Shown here piece after piece: positions 45,386 to 53,419 of a DNA stretch of 64,000 nt. How positions within the stretch are numbered: the stretch's first letter is position 1; every line of letters starts with the position of its first letter. The notes beneath the pieces are model-generated. The model did not search any database. It saw only the letters and a list, made by a program, of their open reading frames with translations, and was not told the DNA's origin. The DNA is taken from assembly GCF_000226975.2 (NCBI RefSeq), contig NZ_CP019285.1:124001-188000 (forward strand), written 5' to 3'. This DNA comes from Halobiforma lacisalsi AJ5 (GTDB lineage Archaea > Halobacteriota > Halobacteria > Halobacteriales > Natrialbaceae). Position numbers and translations under genes: made by a program.

Positions 45386-45808
45386 TAGGCCCGTTCCCTC
45401 TTACATAAACGTACGTCAGACACAGCTAGACGTTCTGGTACTTGACATCGCCGGACACCGCGCCGACAGGGCCCCACGAACGGAACCGCGGCGGCTTCGG
45501 CGTCGGGTCGACCTGGGAGGAAGCGGTCTCCGTATTAGACCGCCCCGACCGCGCCGACCGCTATCCCCGCCGTCAGCGCGCCGTACGACCGCTGGAGGCG
45601 CGGCTGGAGGAACCCCCATCGGTCGGGTTCCTCGCCGCCGGTCAGCAGCAGGGCGATGGGAAACGTCCGAACCGGACCGCGAGTCGCCGCTCGAGCGACC
45701 CGCCGACTCTCCCTTGGCGATCAGTCGGATCTCGAGTTTCTGGGAGCGCCAGTTGCTATGTTAACACACGCTTTTACCCTCTGTTCGTCGTCGATACGAC
45801 ATACGAGC
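45386..45808. other. Intergenic region with promoter and an orphan frame
   Basis: These 423 bp contain the leaderless-type promoter of the smc operon near 45400-45412. They also hold an open minus-strand frame (45535-45720) without a start codon, reading GPVRTFPIALLLTGGEEPDR and LQRSYGALTAGIAVGAVGAV. It looks protein-like but has no ATG or GTG and may be a gene remnant or a gene with a sequencing problem. Confidence 0.35.
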
Positions 45809-46666
45809 ATGCCTCAACAACAGGTGACGCCGCCGTCCGTTTCGCGCGACGACATCCACACGATCCCCGACGACTCGTTTACCGGCCGGAACGTCTGTCT
45901 CGTTACCGGCGCGGGGTCGGGAATCGGGCGCGCGACCGCGCTCGCGGCCGCGGGGAACGGCCTGACCGTCGCCGCCACCGACGTCGACGAGGCGGGCCTC
46001 GAGGGGACCGTCGACCGGGCCGAAGAACTGGGGCTCGAGGGCGACGTCGAACCCATCGCGGGCGACCTCACCGTCGACGACGATATCGAGCGGATCGTCG
46101 ATCGGGCCGCCGAACTGGGCGACATCAAGTACCTCGCGAACGTCGCGGGGGTGCAACACATCGACGCGATCGAGGACTTCCCGATGGACACCTACAACCG
46201 AATGCACGGGGTGATGCTCCGGGCACCGCTGTACCTCTCGAAGCTCTGTCTCCCGCACTTCCGGGAGACCGAGGACGGCGAGGGCTGCGTCGGGAACATG
46301 GCCTCCGTCCACGGCCACTACGTGACGAGCGACAAAGTCGGCTACAACGTCTCGAAGTTCGGCCTCCGGGGGCTGACCCAGTCGATCGCCGCGGAGGGGG
46401 AGGGCGCGATCCGCTCGTTCTCGATCAGCACCGGCTACGTGAAGACGCCCCTCGTGACGGCCCAACTCGAGGAGACGGCCGAACAGCGCGGCATCTCGGT
46501 CCAGGAGGTGATCGAGGACGTCATGCTCGGCCAGGCCCGCACGACGGAGATGATGGAACCGATCGACGTCGGCAACCTCTTCCTGATCGGGTTCTCCGAC
46601 CTCGGGCGACACCTCAACGGCGGTGACCTGTTGTTTGATGGGGGTATGACGTTAACGTACGAGTGA
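45809..46666 (+). CDS. SDR oxidoreductase, 3-hydroxybutyrate dehydrogenase-like
   Basis: Short-chain dehydrogenase of 285 residues, NAD(P)-dependent. The cofactor loop is TGAGSGIG (about residue 33-40). The catalytic residues are Ser in NMASVHGHYV and Tyr-x3-Lys in GYNVSKFG. The C-terminal SISTGYVKTPLV block and QARTTEMMEP are of the kind seen in 3-hydroxybutyrate dehydrogenases (tentative). ATG at 45809 chosen; the longer frame adds an unrelated leader. It is followed after 3 nt by an acyl-CoA synthetase gene, so the two probably act in one route, for example 3-hydroxybutyrate to an acetoacetyl-CoA-type thioester. Confidence 0.82.
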   Translation: MPQQQVTPPSVSRDDIHTIPDDSFTGRNVCLVTGAGSGIGRATALAAAGNGLTVAATDVDEAGLEGTVDRAEELGLEGDVEPIAGDLTVDDDIERIVDRAAELGDIKYLANVAGVQHIDAIEDFPMDTYNRMHGVMLRAPLYLSKLCLPHFRETEDGEGCVGNMASVHGHYVTSDKVGYNVSKFGLRGLTQSIAAEGEGAIRSFSISTGYVKTPLVTAQLEETAEQRGISVQEVIEDVMLGQARTTEMMEPIDVGNLFLIGFSDLGRHLNGGDLLFDGGMTLTYE

Positions 46667-46669
46667 ACC

Positions 46670-48688
46670 ATGACAGGCGACACCGCACTCGAGGACGTCG
46701 ACGAGATCGTCCACGAGCCGAGCGACGAGTTCGTCGAGTCGACGAACGTCTACGAGTTCATGCAGGAGTACGGGATCGACGGCTACGACGAACTTATCGA
46801 GCGGACGACGACGGACCTCGAGGGCGTCGAGGAGTCGGGCGTCGACTGGTTCTGGGACGAGATCGTCGACTACCTCGACATCGAGTTCTACGAGGAGTAC
46901 GACGAGGTTCGAGACGACAGCGACGGACCGCAGTTCACCGACTGGTACCCCGGCGGCGAACTCAACCTCGCGCACAACGTCCTCGATCGTCACGCCGCGG
47001 TCGACGAGGAACGGCGCAACAAGGTCGCGACGATCTGGGAGAGCGAGGACGGGGACGTCCGGGAGGTGACGTACCACGAACTCCACCGACAGTCGAACAA
47101 AGTCGCGAACGCCCTCGAGGAGCGCGGCATCGGGACGGGCGACACCGTCGGCCTCTACATGCCGATGGTGCCGGAGGTCGTCTCGATCCTCTACGGCTGT
47201 TTCAAGGTCGGCGCGATCGCCGTCCCCATCTTCTCCGGGTTCGGCGTCGACGCGGCCGCGACCCGGATCGAGGACTCGGAGTGTTCGGTGCTGTTTACCG
47301 GCGACGGCTTCCTCCGGCGGGGCGATCCGGTCTTTTTGAAGAGTTCCGCCGACGAGGCGATCGAACAGGCCGGCCACGTCGAGCACACGATCGTCTTCGA
47401 CCGGCTCGGCTCGAGCGACAAACGGAACGAACACGAGATTCCCTGGACCGACGACCGCGACGAGTGGTGGGGCGAGGCCGTCGAGTCAGCCGACGACGAC
47501 TACGAGACGAAGGCCGTGGACTCGAGTCAGGAGTCGATGCTGCTGTACTCCTCGGGGACCACGGGCAAGCCGAAGGGGATCGTTCACACCCACGCGGGCG
47601 TCCAGGTCCAGTGTGCCAAGGAACTGTACTTCGGGTTCGACCTGAAGCCCGCCGATCGGTTCTTCTGGGTCTCGGACATCGGCTGGATGATGGGCCCGTG
47701 GACGCTGATCGGGACCCACACCTTCGGCGGCACGGTCTTCATGTACGAGGGCGCGCCGGACCATCCCCAGCCGGACCGGTTCTGGGAGATGATCGACCGG
47801 CACAAGCTGACCCAGTTCGGCATCTCCCCCACGGCGATCCGCGCGCTGCGAAAGCACGGGGACGAGTGGCTCGAGGGCCACGACCTCTCCTCGCTGCGCC
47901 TGCTCGGGTCGACGGGGGAACCCTGGGACCCCGAGTCCTGGAAGTGGTTCTACGAGAACGTCGGCAACGGGGAAGCGCCGATCATCAACATCTCCGGGGG
48001 AACCGAAATCTGTGGCTGTTTCCTGATGCCGATGCCGACGGAGCCGCTGAAACCCTGTACGCTCGGCGGGCCGGGGCTCGGCATGGACATCGACATCGTC
48101 GACCGCGACGGCGAGTCGATCAAAGAGGGTAACGAGCGAGGCTACCTGGTCGCGCGTGACTCCTGTCCGTCGATGACCAAGTCGCTGTGGTCGGGCGATC
48201 AGCGGTATCTCAACGAGTACTGGTCCACCTGGGAGGACGTCTGGGACCACGGCGACTGGGCACAGGAGGACGAGGACGGGTTCTGGTTCCTCCACGGCCG
48301 GGCCGACGACGCCCTGAACGTCGCCGGCCGCAAGGTCGGTCCCGCCGAAGTCGAAGGGGCGCTGATCGATCACGACGCCGTCAACCAGGCCGCAGCCATC
48401 GGCGCGCCGGACGACACGACCGGCACCGCCGTCGTCACCTACGTCATCCTCGGTGAGGACTACGAACCGACGGACGACCTGCGCGAGGAACTTCGCGCCC
48501 AGGTCGGCGAGGAACTGGGCAAGCCGTTCCGCCCGCGCGAGGTGCTGTTCGTCGACGAGTTCCCGAAGACCCAGTCCGGCAAGATCATCCGCCGCGCCAT
48601 CGAGGCCACCTACGTCGGCGAGAACCTGGGGGACATGAGCAGCATCGAGAACCCCGAGGCGCTGGAAAAACTCGAGAACCCGCAGTAA
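46670..48688 (+). CDS. Acyl-CoA synthetase (AMP-forming, Acs-like)
   Basis: Adenylate-forming ligase of 672 residues activating a carboxylic acid to its CoA thioester. The ATP loop is YSSGTTGKPKGI, with further core motifs GSTGEPWDPESWKWF and NISGGTEICGCF. The hinge is HGRADDALNVAGRKVGPAE and the catalytic Lys lies in KTQSGKIIRRA near the end. The N-terminal 90 residues are acidic. Substrate could be acetate, propionate or acetoacetate; the SDR partner favours a ketone-body route. Confidence 0.9.
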   Translation: MTGDTALEDVDEIVHEPSDEFVESTNVYEFMQEYGIDGYDELIERTTTDLEGVEESGVDWFWDEIVDYLDIEFYEEYDEVRDDSDGPQFTDWYPGGELNLAHNVLDRHAAVDEERRNKVATIWESEDGDVREVTYHELHRQSNKVANALEERGIGTGDTVGLYMPMVPEVVSILYGCFKVGAIAVPIFSGFGVDAAATRIEDSECSVLFTGDGFLRRGDPVFLKSSADEAIEQAGHVEHTIVFDRLGSSDKRNEHEIPWTDDRDEWWGEAVESADDDYETKAVDSSQESMLLYSSGTTGKPKGIVHTHAGVQVQCAKELYFGFDLKPADRFFWVSDIGWMMGPWTLIGTHTFGGTVFMYEGAPDHPQPDRFWEMIDRHKLTQFGISPTAIRALRKHGDEWLEGHDLSSLRLLGSTGEPWDPESWKWFYENVGNGEAPIINISGGTEICGCFLMPMPTEPLKPCTLGGPGLGMDIDIVDRDGESIKEGNERGYLVARDSCPSMTKSLWSGDQRYLNEYWSTWEDVWDHGDWAQEDEDGFWFLHGRADDALNVAGRKVGPAEVEGALIDHDAVNQAAAIGAPDDTTGTAVVTYVILGEDYEPTDDLREELRAQVGEELGKPFRPREVLFVDEFPKTQSGKIIRRAIEATYVGENLGDMSSIENPEALEKLENPQ

Positions 48689-48924
48689 GCGGCGTCGACG
48701 GCCGACTGGAGGACGGCCGATCCCTTTTGTACCGCATGCCCCAGACGAGGTGACCGGCAATTTTCACCCACGCTCGAGACGGGACCTGACCCTGCCAAAC
48801 CCCACCAGTTGCCGCTCCCTGCCGCGCTGGTGGCCGATACACCCTCGAGCCCGCGTCATCGACGACGGAGAAGGGTACTACTATTGACATAGTTATACGT
48901 GAGGGGGTCGTATGATGGTCCTGT

Positions 48925-49815
48925 ATGACGGCACACGACACCGACGCGCTCGTCACGGCGGACTGGGTCGAGGACCACCTGGACGAGTTCCAGTCCGACG
49001 ACCCCGACTACCGACTGCTCGAGGTAAACAACCCGACGGTGACCGACGACTCGGAGTACACGCCGTACGAGGACGGCCACGTTCCGGGCGCGATCTTCTT
49101 TCACTGGGAGGAGGACCTGAGCGACCCGGTCACACGCGACATCCTCGACAAGGAGGCGTTCGAGAAACTGAACGCCGAGGCGGGAATCACCGAGGACTCG
49201 ACGGTCGTCCTCTACGGTGGCGGTCGGGTTCCCAACTGGTTCGCGCTCTTTGCCTACTGGCAGTACAAGTATTACGGCCACGAGGACGTCCGCGTCATCG
49301 ACGGCGGGAAGCCCTACTGGGTCGAAAACGACTACCCGCTGACGACCGACGAACCGGAGTTCACGGCCGGGGAGTACGACGCCCGCGGGCCGTTCGAGAG
49401 CATCCGTGCGTACAAAAGCGACGTCGAGCAGGCGATCGAGTCGGGCGTCCCGCTCGTCGACGTCCGCTCGCCGGAGGAGTTCACCGGTGAGGTCATCGCG
49501 CCCGAAGGACTGCAGGAAACCGCCCAACGTGGCGGCCACATCCCCGGGGCACAGAACGTGCCGACGACGTCGGTGCTGAACGACGACGACGGGACGTTCA
49601 AGGACCCCGAAGAACTCGAGGAACTGTACGAGGACGTCGGGATCGACGAGGACCAGTCGGTCGTCACGTACTGCCGCGTCGGTGAACGCTCCTCGATCGA
49701 GTGGTACGTGCTCCACGAACTGCTCGGGTTCGACGACGTCGAGAACTACGACGGCTCCTGGACCGAGTGGGGCAACCTCATCCGCGCGCCGATCGAGACC
49801 GGCGACGCGGAGTAA
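48925..49815 (+). CDS. Two-domain rhodanese sulfurtransferase
   Basis: Thiosulfate or 3-mercaptopyruvate sulfurtransferase of 296 residues, two rhodanese domains. The N-terminal domain (about 1-140) lacks the active-site Cys (VVLYGGGRVPNWFALF). The C-terminal domain carries it near residue 250 in VVTYCRVGERSSIEW, the six-residue CRVGER loop. Other blocks are YTPYEDGHVPGAIFFHW and VPLVDVRSPEEFTGE. Domain order and Cys placement are as in bacterial rhodaneses. It may supply or detoxify sulfur. Its stop lies about 45 bp before the AT-rich island begins. Confidence 0.92.
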   Translation: MTAHDTDALVTADWVEDHLDEFQSDDPDYRLLEVNNPTVTDDSEYTPYEDGHVPGAIFFHWEEDLSDPVTRDILDKEAFEKLNAEAGITEDSTVVLYGGGRVPNWFALFAYWQYKYYGHEDVRVIDGGKPYWVENDYPLTTDEPEFTAGEYDARGPFESIRAYKSDVEQAIESGVPLVDVRSPEEFTGEVIAPEGLQETAQRGGHIPGAQNVPTTSVLNDDDGTFKDPEELEELYEDVGIDEDQSVVTYCRVGERSSIEWYVLHELLGFDDVENYDGSWTEWGNLIRAPIETGDAE

Positions 49816-50154
49816 TCGCGCCGGCCCGTCGCTCCGCGCGACGTCTCCGGTTGATACTGGTGAATTGCCAGAGCCCTTGACACCGGCCCGAATGGTGATG
49901 GAGCCAGATGATTGGTTGTCTCCAGAAAATTCTGTCACTCATCAGGATTCAGACACCATGGAGCGTTCCGACGAACCTCTTACAATATTATCTGAACTTC
50001 TCCAGCTTAACTCCCAACACCGACGATTAGTTCAGAATTTTAATCCAAACTAAGCCAATAATAGTATAAATATCCAAATGTGAATAATTTTATATGGGGA
50101 AGAATCCTCATGAAAGTAAAGATTGAAATGGTGACTTATGGTAATGTCTTTTGG
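49816..50154. other. Left boundary of AT-rich island
   Basis: Base composition falls from GC-rich to AT-rich within this gap, at about 49860-49920. It holds the small ORF at 49892-50053 and TATA-like elements near 50058-50066 (AGTATAAATA) and 50088-50095 that would drive the following gene. No terminal repeat matching the other end of the island was found by eye. Confidence 0.5.
49892..50053 (+). CDS. Small orphan ORF (53 aa) at island edge
   Basis: ATG at 49892 gives a 53-residue acidic protein beginning MVMEPDDWLSPENS and ending LLQLNSQHRRLVQNFNPN. Composition is AT-rich like the island. There is a predicted helix near the C-terminus and no Cys or membrane segment. I do not recognise it. 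Supported only by the uninterrupted frame and natural-looking composition; could also be chance. Confidence 0.3.
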   Translation: MVMEPDDWLSPENSVTHQDSDTMERSDEPLTILSELLQLNSQHRRLVQNFNPN

Positions 50155-51129
50155 ATGCGAGACAAAATTAATCGAAGGAAGCTATTGACGATGGTGCCTG
50201 GATCGGTTGCTACTACTGGTATAGCAGGTATCGCTACTGCCTCAGACGACAGGTTTTGTGAACCAGACTGGGCTGACGATGGTGATGAAGATGAATTTAG
50301 TGACGAAGATACTGAGGACTCGGCATCGAAAGTAGTGGTAAGTCGTAATGAGACCGTTCGAATTAATTCAGAAATCCATATTAATAACGTTTTTATTGGT
50401 AGCGGCGATTTTTTCTTTGACATTGGAGTTGGTGGATATATTGAGTCAGCCCCTAATCCAGACAAACCTTCACCAGACTGTGATAGGCAAGCTATTAAAA
50501 CGCATGGGCTCAGTTTAAATATTAGCGAAGCGTCCCTGTTCTCTACTGGACACTCTGACCAAATACTTGTTGCACCCGATGCAGCCGCTGGTGATTCTGA
50601 ATCTGATGTCTCCGATCTTGGTTTTACGATATTATCTGGTGCAATAGGACTCGCAAATACCAAGGCAAGTGCAGCAGTGACTGCTGCAGAAGCCGTATCT
50701 ACCGGGTTAGATGTCATTGGAGAGGAAGAGGAAGATGGAGATAATTATGTCGAATACTTATGGAATGATGATAATCCCTCACCATCAGACTTCAGTGCTA
50801 TTTCACACTATGCTCGTGCAGTCGTGATATCTCATAGTGATACTGAGATCCCGTATGAGTTCACACTTGAGCTAAATCAGATAGGAATTACTAATAGATG
50901 CTCAGAGGGATTAGAAGATTGTTCCGATTTTTACCCCCGTTCAGCGGCGGAGTTAGACAAAGAGTATGAAATACATGGTTTTAATAAAGACGGAGATGTG
51001 AGGCCACAGTCCTACTCAAAAACAAAGTTGTCCGAAGCGGAAGTTAGAGAGAAAAACTTGCCAGAAGAATTACTAGATGAAGGACCACTATACAAAATAG
51101 ACAGTGATCCCTTGGTAAAAGAAATCTGA
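50155..51129 (+). CDS. Tat-exported hypothetical protein
   Basis: Protein of 324 residues from ATG 50155. The N-terminus MRDKINRRKLLTMVPGSVAT carries paired Arg and a hydrophobic core, a Tat-type signal. The mature part is very acidic (DDGDEDEFSDEDTEDS) with few Cys and no recognised domain. Upstream ATGs at 50080, 50110 and 50128 extend it but weaken the signal peptide. Codon usage is AT-rich compared with core genes, a sign of transfer. It is the largest gene in the island, with no match I can name. Confidence 0.6.
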   Translation: MRDKINRRKLLTMVPGSVATTGIAGIATASDDRFCEPDWADDGDEDEFSDEDTEDSASKVVVSRNETVRINSEIHINNVFIGSGDFFFDIGVGGYIESAPNPDKPSPDCDRQAIKTHGLSLNISEASLFSTGHSDQILVAPDAAAGDSESDVSDLGFTILSGAIGLANTKASAAVTAAEAVSTGLDVIGEEEEDGDNYVEYLWNDDNPSPSDFSAISHYARAVVISHSDTEIPYEFTLELNQIGITNRCSEGLEDCSDFYPRSAAELDKEYEIHGFNKDGDVRPQSYSKTKLSEAEVREKNLPEELLDEGPLYKIDSDPLVKEI

Positions 51130-51567
51130 TCCAGCACCCATTGTCACACCCAATAGATCACTCAGTAAGCCTGTCTTTGGTGAGACCGTGCTCTTAATCG
51201 GTCTTGAGCACGTTGACGAGGTCAGCGAGCAGTCTCGGGAGTGGGACTACAATGGTGAGTAGCGACCGACCTGAGAATGAGATGCAGTGCTGTCAAGAGA
51301 TTTAATGGGTATCAGCGTAGGGGTTCGTAGGTTCTTACAAGCAAAACAGCATACTGAGAAACCGTACGACGAGAAAATTATATAAACTAGAAGGGTCATC
51401 AGAAATGATTATTCGCCCTTGGAAGCGAAAGTTGATCAAGAGCGGGATCGATTGCTCTGTTGAATAGCGGCGCTCAAGTCTAGCCTCCATTTCAAGTAGA
51501 CTGGTCATGACCACCTTCCGTTGATCCTCAGTTCGTTTTTACGGAAGTCGCCCTCAACGGCTGCGCT

Positions 51568-51663
51568 TCAACAAAGCGGTTGTATCGGTTTCTTTCCTTC
51601 CACGTTGTCGAAAACGTTTTGCAATTTTTCGATAGAGATTTCGTCGAAATGATCCACTACGTC
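51568..51663 (-). pseudogene. IS630-type transposase N-terminal remnant
   Basis: A minus-strand frame reads VVDHFDEISIEKLQNVFDNV then EGKKPIQPLC and a stop. It resembles the N-terminal helix-turn-helix region of haloarchaeal IS630-type transposases (DHLDEIS, LDNVEGKKPTQRL, from memory). Only about 32 codons remain. Confidence 0.45.
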
Positions 51664-51699
51664 TATTAATCTGAACAGAAAGTTCTAACGACTACTATA

Positions 51700-51940
51700 G
51701 ATGAAAACGACGCATTCAGCCGCGAATATATCGTGCACGATGATGGTGAGTACGTTGATAGAGACGCTCACGTTAACACCTGCGAGAGCCATGGATCGCT
51801 GGCACGATTCTGGCTCTTGCCCCACCGTGGCGTCTCCAAGGACAAGCTTACGTCATACCTTAGAGCGTTCCAACTCCGCCGTCAAGTTTATCAAAACCAG
51901 GGAGAGGGGCACTGAAAACAGCCTCAAAACTGCGCTATGA
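51700..51940 (+). pseudogene. IS1595-type transposase C-terminal remnant
   Basis: The plus strand reads DENDAFSREYIVHDDGEYVD, then HVNTCESHGSLARFWLLPHR and GVSKDKLTSYLRAFQLRRQ. This matches the end of IS1595-family transposases (VNTCESHGSL, PHRGxSKDKL, YLRAFQLRR). The reading frame breaks near 51900, where the last residues must be read in another frame. The N-terminal two-thirds is missing. Confidence 0.75.
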
Positions 51941-52003
51941 CTCGCCAATAATCTTCACAAGAACGAACAAAGAATATTTGATTACATAGAACTAGCTGTT
52001 GAT

Positions 52004-52432
52004 ATGGATCGGCGCGAGTTCATCGGTTGTGCTGCAAGTGCTGGGATCAGTTCAACGGCAGGGTGTTTGTTTACTGACGCCGAAGAGTATGCGACGGTAC
52101 AGGGCGTGGTTATTCTTAACACCCTTACCAGTCCTGTAACGGTGGAATTCAGTATCGAGAGCGAAAACACTGGAGACATATTGCATATAGGGGAGCATGA
52201 AATCCCCCCAGAGACGGACTGGCGTCCCGATTGTGTCTGGCCAGATGAACCAATTACGCTGGTCGTAGATCACAGTAGTGGCAACGGACAGAATAGTTTC
52301 ACCTCGTCAGATGAAGACGGTTGTGTGCGTGTATTATTTCAAGTCGAGGGACATCGACCTTTACTATTCGTTCAGAACTCTCCCGAGTGTACTATCGACT
52401 CGCCACGGTGCCATACGGGTACCGAGGAATAG
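52004..52432 (+). CDS. Tat-type lipoprotein, hypothetical
   Basis: Protein of 142 residues beginning MDRREFIGCAASAGISSTAG with a twin-arginine motif and a lipobox (STAGC). It is therefore probably exported folded and lipid-anchored on the outer face of the membrane. The mature part is acidic with Cys pairs near the end (DSPRCH) that could form a disulfide. No domain is recognised. The gene lies in the AT-rich island just after the transposase remnants. Confidence 0.65.
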   Translation: MDRREFIGCAASAGISSTAGCLFTDAEEYATVQGVVILNTLTSPVTVEFSIESENTGDILHIGEHEIPPETDWRPDCVWPDEPITLVVDHSSGNGQNSFTSSDEDGCVRVLFQVEGHRPLLFVQNSPECTIDSPRCHTGTEE

Positions 52433-52545
52433 TACAAGGCACGAGAGGTAACTTCTGATTATTAGTCTATCAACTGTTGGTGGCATACTTTGCCTACGTG
52501 GCCTGTCCTGACCAGTAACTACCCTCACAAATCGAGACAAATCGC

Positions 52546-53388
52546 GTGCGACATTCGCGCCCTGTACTCAGCACGCCGCGGAGAACATCTCTGGGACCTG
52601 GTAGAGTCACTAGCTATCAAAATCCAAACTCGAGTGAACAGCCGTTCAGCCAGTTCTATGAATACCGAAAACTCCCTCAACAACTGTTATGTTCTTCTGA
52701 TAACCTGGTCCGCACATGGAGACGTATCTCCCTCGAGTACGCACACGACGACGAGTTACCGTCGGGACACACCGACGAGGTTCGAACGCCGAACGCGCTG
52801 GTCGAACGCTTCCTGAAAGCGTACACGGAACCCGGGGACAAGGTAATCGACGTCTTCGCGGGGTACGGGACGACGCTCAAAGTGGCCGACCGACTCGATC
52901 GCGTCCCGTACGGCCTCGAGTTCGAATTCGACCGTGCCGCCCACGTTCGTGAGGAGATCTCGACCCCGGACCACGTCCGGCAGGGGGACGTACTCGAGTT
53001 GGACCCGTCGTGGTTCCCGGCCTGTGACTGTTGTTTCACGTCTCCACCGTTCATGGAGCGGACGGACGATCGGAACCCGTTCCGGAACTACTCGGGCGAG
53101 AGCACCTACGAGGACTACCTCGACGACGTCGAAACCGCGTTCGCGCGCCTCGATTCGGTGCTGGCACCCGGCGGACACGTCGTCGTCGACGTCGCGAACA
53201 TGAAATACGAGGGACGAGTGACGCCGCTGGCCTGGGACGTCGCGGAACGGCTCTCGAACGTCTTCCGCTTCGACGGCGAGACCGTCGTCACGTGGGAGGG
53301 CGACGGGAGTCCCGACGAAAGGGAAGGGCGCTTTGGGTACGGCTACGACCACTCGTACTGTCTCGTGTTCACGAAGGATTCGGACTGA
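52546..53388 (+). CDS. DNA methyltransferase-like gene with doubtful 5' end
   Basis: Beta-class amino-methyltransferase. The SAM motif is KVIDVFAGYGTTL near residue 100 and the catalytic TSPPF lies near residue 165; TSPPF is typical of N4-cytosine or N6-adenine methylases. Residues after about 60 (LEYAHDDELPSGHTDEVRTP onward) look like the family. The first 57 codons from the only start (GTG 52546) are unrelated and belong to AT-rich DNA, so the true 5' end has probably been replaced. Without a cognate restriction gene, an orphan-methylase role is likeliest. May be inactive. Confidence 0.72.
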   Translation: MRHSRPVLSTPRRTSLGPGRVTSYQNPNSSEQPFSQFYEYRKLPQQLLCSSDNLVRTWRRISLEYAHDDELPSGHTDEVRTPNALVERFLKAYTEPGDKVIDVFAGYGTTLKVADRLDRVPYGLEFEFDRAAHVREEISTPDHVRQGDVLELDPSWFPACDCCFTSPPFMERTDDRNPFRNYSGESTYEDYLDDVETAFARLDSVLAPGGHVVVDVANMKYEGRVTPLAWDVAERLSNVFRFDGETVVTWEGDGSPDEREGRFGYGYDHSYCLVFTKDSD

Positions 53389-53419
53389 CAGGGCGGACGC
53401 GTCGGTTTGATTTTGAACC

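Larger units (their letters stand above)
51130..52003. other. Island segment with transposase remnants
   Basis: AT-rich DNA with no intact gene. It contains a minus-strand 57-residue ORF (51335-51508), unrecognised, and fragments of two transposase families described separately. Frames here carry stops and frameshifts, the picture of repeatedly invaded, decaying DNA. Confidence 0.6.
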
